From assembly GCA_965242615.1 (NCBI GenBank), contig CBDESR010000005.1, positions 1,488,001 through 1,552,000 of the forward strand: DNA of 64,000 nucleotides, read 5' to 3'. Each line of letters begins with the position of its first letter. Position 1 is the stretch's first letter. This DNA comes from CBDBCU01 sp965242615 (GTDB taxonomy: Bacteria; Chloroflexota; Dehalococcoidia; Lucifugimonadales; UBA3495). Shown piece after piece: positions 41,043 to 49,406 of the stretch. The position numbers were made by a program, and so were the translations under genes. Below the pieces are notes generated by a model. That model saw only the letters and a program-made list of their open reading frames with translations, had not been told where the DNA came from and did no database searches.

Positions 41043-41993
41043 CTAGTCCACTTCGCCGTAAGCCCAGGCTTTAATCAGATGATGGGCAATAGCAATGGGC
41101 CCCGGCACGGCCAGTTTTTCGCTTTTGCCGGCTAACGCCCGCAGCACTTCGTCCCGGTCAAACCACTGCACATCGGTCATTTCCTCGGTGTCCATGGCAA
41201 TGTTGGTGGTGTCGGCTTGGGCGTGGCAGCCAATCATCAGGGAGGACGGGAAAGGCCAAGGCTGGGAGGAATGGTAGCGGACATTTTTGACCCGGATGCC
41301 GGCTTCCTCCATCACTTCCCGGGCCACGGCTTCCTCGAGGGACTCGGCCTGGTCAACGAACCCGGCCAAGGCCGAATAGCGGTTCATCGCCGCCAAGCGG
41401 CCCCGGGATTGCCCCAACAGGCAGCGGTCGCCATCGGACACTACCATAATTATCACCGGGTCAACCCGGGGGAAATGCTCGGCTTTGCAGATGGGACATT
41501 CCCGTTTTTGCCCGCCGCGTTTGACCACTGTGGGCTGGCCGCAGACGGAGCAGTAGCCGTGCCGGTTGTGCCAGTTGACTTGCGCCCGCCCCTGAGCCAG
41601 GATGCCGGCTTCCGGGCCGCTGAGCAGACTTTCGGCGGCGGCGCGGGCTTCCTCGAAATGGCAATCCGGCCGGGATTCGGCTACGGCGGCGGCCGCTTCC
41701 TCTTGCGACAGGTCAATGGCAAAGTGGGCAATGCCATCCAGCAGCCCCAGGAACAGCGGCGCGGCGGCGGTCAAGTGCGGCGTCAAATCGCGCCAAGCCA
41801 GCCAGCCCAAGCCGGCGGCGGCACCGACGGCGTCAACGCCATCCCTGACCAGTACCTGCGGCCCGCGCATGGGCAGAAACCGGCTGGACGGTTCCCGAAC
41901 TTGGGCGTCAATCCAATCCTCATCCCGGCGTTCCACTTCCCCCCGGTGCAGGGGGTTGCCGGCGAAAATATGCGGCTGCTTGAACTCGGTCAA
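41043..41993 (-). CDS. nudC: NAD(+)/NADH diphosphatase (Nudix)
   Basis: 316 residues. Zinc ribbon CSVCG ... CPIC (about 147-168), the Nudix box GFVDQAESLEEAVAREVMEE followed by AGI, and the NudC-specific SQPWPFPSSLM are all present. The enzyme cleaves NADH/NAD to NMNH/NMN and AMP, and NudC-type enzymes also decap NAD-capped RNA. It is a full-length family member. Its upstream region is one copy of a 61-bp direct repeat whose other copy lies upstream of the HepT/MNT pair. Confidence 0.93.
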   Translation of the reverse strand: MTEFKQPHIFAGNPLHRGEVERRDEDWIDAQVREPSSRFLPMRGPQVLVRDGVDAVGAAAGLGWLAWRDLTPHLTAAAPLFLGLLDGIAHFAIDLSQEEAAAAVAESRPDCHFEEARAAAESLLSGPEAGILAQGRAQVNWHNRHGYCSVCGQPTVVKRGGQKRECPICKAEHFPRVDPVIIMVVSDGDRCLLGQSRGRLAAMNRYSALAGFVDQAESLEEAVAREVMEEAGIRVKNVRYHSSQPWPFPSSLMIGCHAQADTTNIAMDTEEMTDVQWFDRDEVLRALAGKSEKLAVPGPIAIAHHLIKAWAYGEVD

Positions 41994-42025
41994 AGGCGGC
42001 GCCTCCTCTCTCCCGTCCGCCGGGG

Positions 42026-42086
42026 CGGCCGGCGGTGCGGCAATGTAGCGTCCCTATTAAACACTGTCCGGGCGGGAAAGGCAAAT
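42026..42086 (-). repeat. 61-bp direct repeat, copy 1 (promoter-like)
   Basis: 58 of 61 bases match 42798-42858. On the minus strand it contains CGCTACATT, an extended -10-like string, about 50 nt before nudC. It flanks the HepT/MNT module together with copy 2. Confidence 0.85.
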
Positions 42087-42108
42087 GTTTTTGTGGGAGG
42101 ATGGGGGA

Positions 42109-42462
42109 TTAGGAAGTTGCTTCCATTTGAGCCAGCAGTTGATGGACTTCTGCCCCCAGCCGGGGCAAATCGTGCAAAGCGGCGGCCCAGATAATCCGGT
42201 CATCCACTTCGTAAAAGCGGTGGGTCAGGATAACGCGCATACCGATAATTTCCCGGCGGGCCGTAATGCCCGCGGCAGTATTCGGCGATTGTCGTTCCAG
42301 TTGGGAAAGGGACTCGCCAATGAGGATAAAAAGCCGTTCCACCGCAGCCTTGCCTTTCTTGTCTTGGCGGTATTCCTCGGCGGTTGTGCCGGCGGTGAAC
42401 TCGGCAATGAGCCGGGCAGCAGCGGCGACGTCCTCCAGCCATTCCCGGTCACTGCGCGGCAT
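42109..42462 (-). CDS. hepT: HepT-like HEPN toxin
   Basis: 117 residues of helices typical of DUF86/HepT: AAVERLFILIGESLSQL and RREIIGMRVILTHRFYEVDD. The RX4H element is R76-VILT-H81. In characterised HepT the next positions give HxY, where the Tyr is AMPylated by the MNT partner; here they read H81-R-F83-Y84, so the position is Phe with a Tyr shifted by one. It overlaps the MNT-like gene by 14 bp. It is predicted to be an RNase toxin or its scaffold. Confidence 0.82.
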   Translation of the reverse strand: MPRSDREWLEDVAAAARLIAEFTAGTTAEEYRQDKKGKAAVERLFILIGESLSQLERQSPNTAAGITARREIIGMRVILTHRFYEVDDRIIWAAALHDLPRLGAEVHQLLAQMEATS

Positions 42463-42739
42463 AGAGCGTTCTCCGCTCCACCGGTTCGTGGCAGTAGTCG
42501 TTGTTTTCCGAGGCCAGTTCTACCGGAACCTGAAAAACCGCGGCGAGTTCCTCCTGGAGTCCAAAGTAGCGGCGCAATCCGGCCTTTCCCGCCGGATCCG
42601 GCTCGCCGAACTTGACCAGCAATTTCAAGCTGCCCGGTTCAGAACCGGCACCGGGCAGCGGAATTTCAAGCTTGTCCACCCGGTAATCCAGGCAGATGGC
42701 TTCCAGAGTTTTACGGCTCGGCTTGACCGCGCTGGTCAT
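42449..42739 (-). CDS. Degenerate MNT-type nucleotidyltransferase, HepT partner
   Basis: 96 residues after AGGAGGG. The position and the LLVKFGEPDPAGKAGLRRYF and VPVELASENN blocks match MntA-type minimal nucleotidyltransferases. The catalytic signature is lost: LFGS is LPGAGS and the DxD aspartates align with Ser37 and Lys39 (GSLKLLVKF). It should therefore neutralise HepT by binding, not by AMPylation. It is first gene of the module; a 61-bp repeat with promoter-like sequence lies 60 bp upstream. Confidence 0.75.
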   Translation of the reverse strand: MTSAVKPSRKTLEAICLDYRVDKLEIPLPGAGSEPGSLKLLVKFGEPDPAGKAGLRRYFGLQEELAAVFQVPVELASENNDYCHEPVERRTLYAAQ

Positions 42740-42797
42740 ATAGTTCCCTCCTGGTCCTATGGCCGGACGCTATTACCTTTCCCCGGTGCATGGGGGA

Positions 42798-42858
42798 CGG
42801 CCGGCGGCACGGCAATGTAGCGTCCCTATTAAACACCGTCCGGGCGGGAAAGGCAAAT
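42798..42858 (-). repeat. 61-bp direct repeat, copy 2 (promoter-like)
   Basis: Matches 42026-42086 with three differences. It carries the same CGCTACATT on the minus strand, upstream of the MNT-like gene. Confidence 0.85.
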
Positions 42859-42907
42859 CGCCGCCGGCTTTTCCCGCCCGGGTGAAATCAAACCGGGGCA
42901 AGGGCGG

Positions 42908-43603
42908 CTAGTCTTGGTCCGGAAAATCCTGCCCCGGAAAAATTGGCAGCAGGCTGTATTTAAGCCGGCTGGCATCCTGATACGGGATATTCAACCCGGC
43001 TTCCTGGTTAATCAGCCGCTCCCAAACCTCCTCCCCCTCGGCTTCCGCGCCGTCAATTATCCGGTCTAAAGCCTGGGTGAGCTTGGAGTGCATAACCGAG
43101 AAATCATCCGGCGTTATAAAGGAAGTAACCGGGTCAAAGGGCGCGCTGGCCCAGACTGACGGGAACTGTACTACGACTGCATACCAAAGGTTTTCCTCTT
43201 GACGGACCCGCACCAGCAGCTGCCGGCGTATCGGGGTCAGAAACTCCCGGCGAATCTGGAAACGATAGTCAACCGAGCGCTCGATGCACTTGAACGCCGA
43301 GTCGACGCTGGTCAACATAGCCGTAAATATCAGCAAAGCAATATGCCACTGCTGAAAAAAGGCGACGACGATAGCCGCAGCTAAAGCGAACAAGGCGAAA
43401 GCGATTACCCCCGCCCCAATGTTATAGTAGCGGTTGGCCCGCCGAAAGAGTTCGTCAATGCGCCGGTAGGTGGCAAGTTCCTCGTCCGGCGGCAATCCGG
43501 AGGCGGCTACCGCTTGCCGCGCCGCCGACCGCAACTTGGCGTCCTCCTCCTCTTGCCGGTCAGCAGCCCTTTTACTGGGGGGAGGGCCAAACCAGAATAA
43601 CAT
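42908..43603 (-). CDS. Two-TM membrane protein, unknown
   Basis: 231 residues after CAGGAGA. Layout: cytoplasmic charged helix (1-57), TM1 (YNIGAGVIAFALFALAAAIV), TM2 (WHIALLIFTAMLTSVDSAF), then a soluble C-terminal domain of about 110 residues with VRVRQEENLWYAVVVQFPSV. It resembles SLATT/DUF4231-type two-TM proteins only in outline. Family unknown; the gene stands alone. Confidence 0.6.
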   Translation of the reverse strand: MLFWFGPPPSKRAADRQEEEDAKLRSAARQAVAASGLPPDEELATYRRIDELFRRANRYYNIGAGVIAFALFALAAAIVVAFFQQWHIALLIFTAMLTSVDSAFKCIERSVDYRFQIRREFLTPIRRQLLVRVRQEENLWYAVVVQFPSVWASAPFDPVTSFITPDDFSVMHSKLTQALDRIIDGAEAEGEEVWERLINQEAGLNIPYQDASRLKYSLLPIFPGQDFPDQD

Positions 43604-43786
43604 AGCCTAGTGTCTCCTGCTGCGGTTTCAGCTTAAAGACTCCCGGTCAGCTAGGCAAGGGGGAGTTTCCAAACTGATAGTATCATATCATCCTACTGCC
43701 AAGCAGTGACGCTTGTTCCCGTGAAAAGGGCAATGATGGCGTGGGGCTTCGGGAATTATGCCATTCCCCCACCCGGCCCCAAAATC

Positions 43787-43795
43787 TGCTACAAT
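43787..43795 (+). promoter_or_regulatory. Candidate extended -10 promoter element
   Basis: TGCTACAAT about 80 nt before the dienelactone hydrolase start. Confidence 0.45.
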
Positions 43796-43876
43796 ACCCC
43801 AAGCCGGCCGCCATCCGGACGCGCCGGCTCTAATTCCCAAACGGAACCTTGAACCGCACCGGGAGGTAAATCTGGT

Positions 43877-44584
43877 ATGCCGTCTTTTATGGAAGTTCTG
43901 AAAGTCAACGGGGAGAATATGGGGCTGTATGTGGCCGTTCCCGAAGGGGCCGGCCCCTTTCCCGCCATCAACATCGCCTTTCATGTGGGCGGGATGGACG
44001 AGTTCGACAAGGTTATGGCCGACCGCTTCGCCAAAGAGGGCTATGTGGCCGTCGTTCCCGACCTCTTTCACCGCCTCAGTCCGGAAGCTCTGGCCGGCCC
44101 CCGCTTGGATCGCTTGGGCTACCTCAGCGACCCGGACATCATCGCCGATATGAACGCCGCCGCCGACTGGCTGTGCGCCGACCGCCGGGTGGATAACAAC
44201 CGCCTCGGCGTTACCGGCTTCTGTATGGGCGGCCGTATCGCCTGGCTGATGGCGGCGGTGGATTCCCGGTACAAGGCTACCGTACCTTTCTACGGCGGCC
44301 ACATTATGACGCCGTGGGGCGCGGCCGACAAAGCGCCTTTTGACCTAGCGGAGGGCATCAACTGCCCAATGCTGTTCCACTTCGGCGAAATTGACCGCAA
44401 TCCCTCGCAGGAGGACCTGGTCAAGCTGGACGCCGAGTTAAACCGCTTGGGCAAGGAACATACCTTCCACACCTACCCCGGCGCCGACCACGCCTTTATG
44501 GACTGGACGGGAGCGCGCTACAACCAGCCCGGCGCGGAACTGGCTTGGCCGCGGACGCTGGAGTTCTTTGGCAAGTATCTGTAG
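43877..44584 (+). CDS. Dienelactone hydrolase family protein
   Basis: 235 residues after GGGAGG. The nucleophile is a cysteine in VTGFCMGGRIAWL, typical of true dienelactone hydrolases; the acid is expected in FGEIDRNPS and the His in YPGADHAFMD. It hydrolyses dienelactones or related lactones in chlorocatechol-type pathways. It is a single gene ending at a strong terminator. Confidence 0.9.
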   Translation: MPSFMEVLKVNGENMGLYVAVPEGAGPFPAINIAFHVGGMDEFDKVMADRFAKEGYVAVVPDLFHRLSPEALAGPRLDRLGYLSDPDIIADMNAAADWLCADRRVDNNRLGVTGFCMGGRIAWLMAAVDSRYKATVPFYGGHIMTPWGAADKAPFDLAEGINCPMLFHFGEIDRNPSQEDLVKLDAELNRLGKEHTFHTYPGADHAFMDWTGARYNQPGAELAWPRTLEFFGKYL

Positions 44585-44617
44585 GGGGTAGATTATCCCG
44601 CCCGAGTTGCCCTCTTT

Positions 44618-44659
44618 AACCCGCCCGTCCGGTAATTTGGTACCGGATGGGCGGGTTTT
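44618..44659 (+). terminator. Strong intrinsic terminator
   Basis: 17-bp stem beginning AACCCGCCCGTCCGGTA (one mismatch), 6-nt loop, then TTTT overlapping the stem end. It ends the dienelactone hydrolase transcript. Confidence 0.85.
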
Positions 44660-44773
44660 GGTAGGCAAGGCTGCCGGGCGTTTTTGCTGGGGAAGGTGGA
44701 GCCGGAGGTGGTGAATAAGCCGGCGGCGCCGGAGTTGGGGGCGGCGGATCGGGGCCGGGGGATATAACGAGGC

Positions 44774-44866
44774 GCGATGGAACTGAAAACTAGCTGCGAT
44801 GGAACCGGAAACTAGCCGCGATGGAACCGGAAACAAACCGCGATGGAACTGGAAACGAGGCGCGAT
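44774..44866. repeat. 22-bp tandem repeat, 4.2 copies
   Basis: Units of GCGATGGAACCGGAAACTAG plus 2 nt starting at 44774, 44796, 44818 and 44840, with a partial fifth. Variation lies mainly in the last 6 nt. It is in the 492-bp gap 44585-45076 upstream of the restriction genes; the rest of the gap shows no gene. Confidence 0.85.
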
Positions 44867-45076
44867 TAAGGCTAGGGAGAGGCGGCGGCGATGCGGATGG
44901 GGATGTTGTTGGCGCGTTTTTCGGGGGAGAGGGGGGACGGTGGCGGCCGGGGAGTTCAAGATTCGGCGCGGTCGATGGCGGCAAGGGTAGAATTTTTGGG
45001 GTTACCGGGGTGACGCTGGGGGTTTGACAGGGGGGGTTGGGGGCGGGGATAATGGGGGGCGATTTGGAGGTTAGCG

Positions 45077-45685
45077 GTGGCAACTTTGGGGGAAATTGGG
45101 TTGATTAGGTCGGAACTAGAGGAGATGCACGACTTCTTTACCCGGGTGGTGCAAATCATCCCGAGTTTTGACATTACTAACCCGGAAATCCTGCCCTACG
45201 GACTGAAGCCGCATACCCGGTCGGTAAGCTGGATTGCGGAACAGGTCATTGTCCAACAAGCCAAGTACCACCGGCAAAGCCTTGGCGTGGCGGATGTGGA
45301 TTTCAGTATGCCGGATACGAGCCTGCACGATTGCGTAGTGCTGAAAAGCGGCACGGAGAAATACTATGTCAACATCAAAATCACCAATGTAAGCGGCCGG
45401 CAGAACAAGAACGATATTGCTGCCGTTGAGAAGCTGTTTATGCAGTATAAAGCCAACCCGGATTACCGGCTGATTTACGCCGTTTTCGGGTTTGCTTTCG
45501 ACAATACCACCATTTCCTTCGTGAGAGAGAGTATCCATACCTTTTCGCCGCAGTTTCTGCCGGTTTATGTGAATCCGCGCAACGATAAAATCCAGGCTTA
45601 CTACCATGCGCCGCGGGAGGAGCGGACACGGGAGGAATTTCTGGAACTGCTGCAAAGCAATTCGAGGAGCATCGTGCTGGGATGA
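45077..45685 (+). CDS. Type II restriction endonuclease (by context), possibly ApaLI-like
   Basis: 202 residues, GTG start with GAGGT upstream. It overlaps the methyltransferase start by 4 bp, the classic restriction-modification arrangement. The central KYYVNIKITNVSGRQNKND, then LIYAVFGFAF and NPRNDKIQAYY, recalls ApaLI-type endonucleases, in which an N-x-K segment follows an acidic strand; this family call is from memory and uncertain. A canonical PD-(D/E)XK triad is not obvious. Cognate site unknown. Confidence 0.65.
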   Translation: MATLGEIGLIRSELEEMHDFFTRVVQIIPSFDITNPEILPYGLKPHTRSVSWIAEQVIVQQAKYHRQSLGVADVDFSMPDTSLHDCVVLKSGTEKYYVNIKITNVSGRQNKNDIAAVEKLFMQYKANPDYRLIYAVFGFAFDNTTISFVRESIHTFSPQFLPVYVNPRNDKIQAYYHAPREERTREEFLELLQSNSRSIVLG

Positions 45686-46479
45686 TGTACGGCGGCGGGG
45701 GTTATACCCTTTACAATGAGGATTTTCTGGCCGGGGCCGGGCGGGTGGCCGACGGTTCGGTGGATTTGGTTATCGCGGACCCGCCGTATGGGTTGGGCAA
45801 GGATTACGGGAACGATTCGGACAAGTTGCAGCCGGGGGAGTTTCTGGAGTGGACGGCGGCGTGGGTCGATGCCGTCCTGCCGAAGCTGAAGGAGACCGGC
45901 AGCCTTTACATTTTCACTACTTGGCGGTATTCCCCGGAGATTTTTGCTTTCCTGAAAACCCGGATGGTGATGGTGAATGAAATCATCTGGGATCGGAAGG
46001 TGCCGAGTATGGGCGGCACTACCCGCCGCTTTTCGTCGGTGCACGATACCATCGGGTTTTTTGCCAAGGCCGGGAATTACTATTTTGACTTGGATGCGGT
46101 GCGGATTCCTTATGACGCCGTTACCAAGAAGGCCCGGACGCGGGAGCGGTTTGTGGGCAAGAAGTGGCTGGAGGTGGGCTGCAATCCCAAGGATGTGTGG
46201 CGGGTGTCGCGGCTGCATCGTCAGCACCGGGAGCGGGAAGCGCATCCGACGCAGAAGCCGTTGGAAATCATTGAGCGAATGGTCAAGTCGAGCTGCCCGG
46301 AGCAGGGGTTGGTACTGGATCCGTTTGCCGGTTCCGGGACGACGGTGGCGGCGTGCTGCCAGAACGGGCGGCGGTGCGTGGCGTATGAAATCAGTTCCGA
46401 GTATTGCGAGCTGATTGAGCGGCGGATTGAACGGTTGCGGGGGCAGCCGCCGTTGGAGATAGGCGGCCAGTGGGATTAG
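45682..46479 (+). CDS. DNA adenine/cytosine-N4 methyltransferase, beta class
   Basis: 265 residues. The catalytic motif IV DPPYGLGK (from residue 33) precedes the SAM-binding motif I DPFAGSGTT (near 213), the order that defines the beta class of amino-methyltransferases. The N-terminal YNEDFL and the PTQKPLEIIERMV segment are also typical. It protects host DNA from the endonuclease encoded just upstream. The start may be either of two adjacent ATG codons. Confidence 0.92.
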   Translation: MMYGGGGYTLYNEDFLAGAGRVADGSVDLVIADPPYGLGKDYGNDSDKLQPGEFLEWTAAWVDAVLPKLKETGSLYIFTTWRYSPEIFAFLKTRMVMVNEIIWDRKVPSMGGTTRRFSSVHDTIGFFAKAGNYYFDLDAVRIPYDAVTKKARTRERFVGKKWLEVGCNPKDVWRVSRLHRQHREREAHPTQKPLEIIERMVKSSCPEQGLVLDPFAGSGTTVAACCQNGRRCVAYEISSEYCELIERRIERLRGQPPLEIGGQWD

Positions 46480-46499
46480 AAGGGGATGGGGCGGGGCTA

Positions 46500-46508
46500 T
46501 GCTATAAT
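46500..46508 (+). promoter_or_regulatory. Candidate extended -10 promoter element
   Basis: TGCTATAAT, the best match of the recurring set, 180 nt before the orphan gene at 46688. The intervening leader contains an additional AGGAGG near 46675. Confidence 0.45.
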
Positions 46509-46687
46509 TTCGGAGCAGCCGGGCTGTTGCTTTTGTGGGGCGGCAGAGAGTTGACGGTTGAGCCGGCGGACGGGCAAGGAGGTTGAAAATGGGGCAAATA
46601 GCAGAATCCCATCCGCAACTCCTAAAAAAGAGTTGAAGCAAGGACGTTAAAATTGCCGTACAAACTTGGCTTAGGAGGGACTACCTT

Positions 46688-47254
46688 ATGGACCCCTCCC
46701 ACAAGTGGAGAATTATACGTTCCACCTTGGCACGGATCCTTGAAAGGAGAGGCAGGGGAGGAAATATCTGGTTTGTCACCTCCTTTACCGATCCTTTGTC
46801 TGGGATGACTCGCTTTACCGGCGATTTGGGGTACGACCGCTGGGGTGCTTTTGGGCACTCCACCCTCCGCGGCCCGGGGAGCTTTTACAGGAAACAACTC
46901 CGGCTTATAGCAGAAGCCGGGGAGTTTTACGGATGCAGGTACTCACTGGAGCCGTTCCGGTGGAACCTGTATCACTATGTTGCTTTGTTTTGGGCAGTCC
47001 ATTACCCCAACGCGGTGCGGGAAGCCGGATCGTGGTTGGGGCGTAAGCAAAAAGAGAGTTGGCTGAACAACTGCAAGCCTGGTGAAAGGATATGTTGTCC
47101 TTGCAGGAGACATACCATTTACCTAGAAAAGGCTTTGGAGGTTCTGGAGAGTGTTAACCACTTCCCCGACTTTGTCCGGTGGCTAAAATCGAATCAGCAG
47201 TTAGTTTCCTACGTCGATGTTAATCGTAGGGGATGGTGCTTCGTATGCCTCTAA
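46688..47254 (+). CDS. Uncharacterised Cys/Trp-rich protein
   Basis: 188 residues after TTAGGAGG. No signal peptide or TM helix. It is aromatic-rich (WNLYHYVALFWAVHYPNAV) with a C-terminal cluster ERICCPCRRHTIYL and a terminal WCFVCL, five cysteines that could bind zinc. It is lower in GC than its neighbours, consistent with transfer along with the restriction-modification genes. No family recognised; it might be a control or accessory protein of that system. Confidence 0.55.
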   Translation: MDPSHKWRIIRSTLARILERRGRGGNIWFVTSFTDPLSGMTRFTGDLGYDRWGAFGHSTLRGPGSFYRKQLRLIAEAGEFYGCRYSLEPFRWNLYHYVALFWAVHYPNAVREAGSWLGRKQKESWLNNCKPGERICCPCRRHTIYLEKALEVLESVNHFPDFVRWLKSNQQLVSYVDVNRRGWCFVCL

Positions 47255-47343
47255 CCGTCGGTTGACTCCCCACTGCCTTACTGGGTAAAATCGTTAATAG
47301 ATGGATTGGAGACTGACCGCTTATATCCGGAGGGCAACCCCTT

Positions 47344-48585
47344 ATGACCACTACCACCCAGGAAAAACAATACAATGTCGGCGGGGTGCTGCTGAACCGC
47401 CCCTTTAAGATTCGGCGGTTGGGCCACTTCGGGTTTAACTCCGACCACATGGCCGATGCCGTCCATTTCTACCGGGATTTGCTGGGGTTCTGGGAGTCGG
47501 ATGTGCTGGATTTCAAGCGCATTCCCCGGCTGGAGGAGCAGCTGGCGCACATTGAGGACGGGCGCGGCTACTTCTTTACCCACGGCAGCGACCACCACGC
47601 CTTTGTCCTCTTTCCCCGCAATGTGATGGACGCTTTCGTGGCCGCCGGCGGCGGGGGCGGCGGCAAGGGCGAAGTTACCATCAACCAGATTACCTGGCAG
47701 ACCGGCGCCCTCTCGGAAGTCGTCAACGGCGCCCGCTTTTTCGAGGAACAGGGCATCGGCATTCAGCGGGTCGGCCGCGATATGCCCGGCAGCAACTGGC
47801 ACGTCTATCCCTACGACCCGGACGGCCACATCAACGAACTTTACTACGGCATCGAGCAAATCGGCTGGAATCGCCGCAGCAAGCCCCAGGAAATGTATTA
47901 CCGCATTTTCCACGAGGAACCGGCCTTGCCCCAAATGTCCGAGGCCGCCGAAGTAGCCGAAGCGATGGACAAAGGCATCGCGGTGGACTCCGGTTTCCGC
48001 CCCGTGGAAACCCTGCCGGCCAAGTATGATGTCGAGGGCGTACTATTGCCCCGACCCTTCAAGATTACCAAAATCGGCCCGGTCAACCTCTTTGTGCAGG
48101 ATATGGCGGCGGCTCTGAACTTCTATGTCCACCATCTCGGCTTTATCGTCACCGAGGAAACCGAATGCCTGGGCCATCGCCTCTACTTCCTGCGCAGCGG
48201 CGCCGAACACCACAGCCTGGCCTTGTTCCCCAAGCCGCTGCGGGAAAAATTGGGCTGTAGCCCCCACACCACCAGCGCCTCTTTCGGCGTGGAAGTCGGC
48301 AGCTATACCCAACTCCGTAATGCCGTAGCTTTCCTGAGAGAACACGGCGTTCAGTTCAAGGAAATGCCGCCGGAACTGCATCCCGGCGTGGACTATGCCG
48401 CCTACGGCTGCGACCCGGACGGCCACCTGATTCAGCTCTACTACTATATGGAGCAAATCGGCTGGAGCGGCGAACCCCGGCCCCAAGAACTGCGCCGCCC
48501 GGTAGCCCTGTCCCACTGGCCGGAAACCCTGGAACCCCTGTCCGATACCTATGTGGACCAAGTGTTTCAGGGGCCGTTGGGCTAA
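47344..48585 (+). CDS. Two-domain VOC (glyoxalase/extradiol dioxygenase-like) protein
   Basis: 413 residues. Two VOC modules (about 15-190 and 225-395) each begin RLGHFGFNSDHMADAVHFYR or an equivalent (IGPVNLFVQDM) and end in a DPDGH-N/I-E/QLYYxxEQIGW motif. In module 1 the usual metal ligands His and Glu (HINELYY) are kept; in module 2 the last one reads HLIQLYY, so Glu is Gln. The fold fits catechol 2,3-dioxygenase-like enzymes, with one or both sites active. It is a single gene. Confidence 0.85.
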   Translation: MTTTTQEKQYNVGGVLLNRPFKIRRLGHFGFNSDHMADAVHFYRDLLGFWESDVLDFKRIPRLEEQLAHIEDGRGYFFTHGSDHHAFVLFPRNVMDAFVAAGGGGGGKGEVTINQITWQTGALSEVVNGARFFEEQGIGIQRVGRDMPGSNWHVYPYDPDGHINELYYGIEQIGWNRRSKPQEMYYRIFHEEPALPQMSEAAEVAEAMDKGIAVDSGFRPVETLPAKYDVEGVLLPRPFKITKIGPVNLFVQDMAAALNFYVHHLGFIVTEETECLGHRLYFLRSGAEHHSLALFPKPLREKLGCSPHTTSASFGVEVGSYTQLRNAVAFLREHGVQFKEMPPELHPGVDYAAYGCDPDGHLIQLYYYMEQIGWSGEPRPQELRRPVALSHWPETLEPLSDTYVDQVFQGPLG

Positions 48586-48607
48586 AACCCCGGTCGGCTG
48601 CATCGGC

Positions 48608-48613
48608 TATAAT
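48608..48613 (+). promoter_or_regulatory. Candidate -10 element
   Basis: TATAAT with GGC before it, 84 nt ahead of the GPP34 gene. Confidence 0.4.
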
Positions 48614-48696
48614 CGGCTAATCAGCCCGCCGCCGTTCCCCGGCTAATCGGCAACGGCGGCGGCACGCCCAAAACTGCCTGGAAGGAGCGAAACCTG

Positions 48697-49350
48697 ATGC
48701 TGCGCTTTGTCGAAGAAGTGGTACTGTTGCTGCTGGAGGATGCCGGCGGGCGATTGGCGCGGGTGCCGGCCTGGTCGCTGAACTACGCCCTGGCCGGCGG
48801 CGTACTGATGGACCTGGCCCTGGAAAACCGCATTGACACCGACCTCGAGAACCTCATCCTGATTGACGCGGCCCCGGTAGGCGACAACCTGCTGGATCCC
48901 TATCTGGCGCAGATTGCGGCGGCCCCGGAAAAGCACGACGCCACCTACTGGCTCGACCAAATCGCCGATAGCGCCGACGCCATTTATACCGCGACCCTGG
49001 CCCGGCTGGTCGAACGCGGCATTCTGGAACAGCGCGATGACCGCATTTTGTGGGTGTTCCGCTCCCGCCGCTACCCGGCCGTGGACGGCGTGGCCGAGCG
49101 GGAAGTAAAGCTCCGGATTATGGGCGTGCTGTTCAGCGATGAAATCCCCGACCCCCGGGATGTAATGCTGATTTGCCTGGCCGACGGCTGCGGCATTTTC
49201 CGCCACCTGCTGAGCCGCCAGGAATTGAACCAGGTAACGGCGCGCATCGAGCAAGTCGGCCGGCTGGACCTCATTGGGCAAGCCATGTCGCAGGCGATTC
49301 AGGACATCGAAGTCTCCGTAGCCGCCGCCGCCCAGCAGTATATGCACTGA
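48697..49350 (+). CDS. GPP34 family protein
   Basis: 217 residues after GGAAGGAG. FVEEVVLLLLEDAGG, the LNYALAGGVLMDLALENRI helix and RDVMLICLADGCGIFRHLL match the bacterial GPP34 family (Golgi phosphoprotein 3 fold), which in eukaryotes binds phosphatidylinositol-4-phosphate. Its bacterial role is unknown, perhaps membrane lipid binding. It is mostly known from Actinobacteria and some other phyla. It ends at a bidirectional terminator. Confidence 0.85.
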   Translation: MLRFVEEVVLLLLEDAGGRLARVPAWSLNYALAGGVLMDLALENRIDTDLENLILIDAAPVGDNLLDPYLAQIAAAPEKHDATYWLDQIADSADAIYTATLARLVERGILEQRDDRILWVFRSRRYPAVDGVAEREVKLRIMGVLFSDEIPDPRDVMLICLADGCGIFRHLLSRQELNQVTARIEQVGRLDLIGQAMSQAIQDIEVSVAAAAQQYMH

Positions 49351-49375
49351 TGACCATAGGCTGCCAAAGGCAAAC

Positions 49376-49405
49376 GGGGCGCATCGGCAAAGATGCGCCC
49401 CTTTC
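49376..49405. terminator. Bidirectional intrinsic terminator
   Basis: 10-bp stem GGGGCGCATC/GATGCGCCCC, 6-nt loop, then TTTC. It lies between GPP34 and the convergent type IIG-like gene. Confidence 0.75.
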
Positions 49406-49406
49406 A

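Noticed and set aside
44774..44866. CRISPR-like array
   Set aside because: Units are directly adjacent with no spacers, and no cas genes are near.
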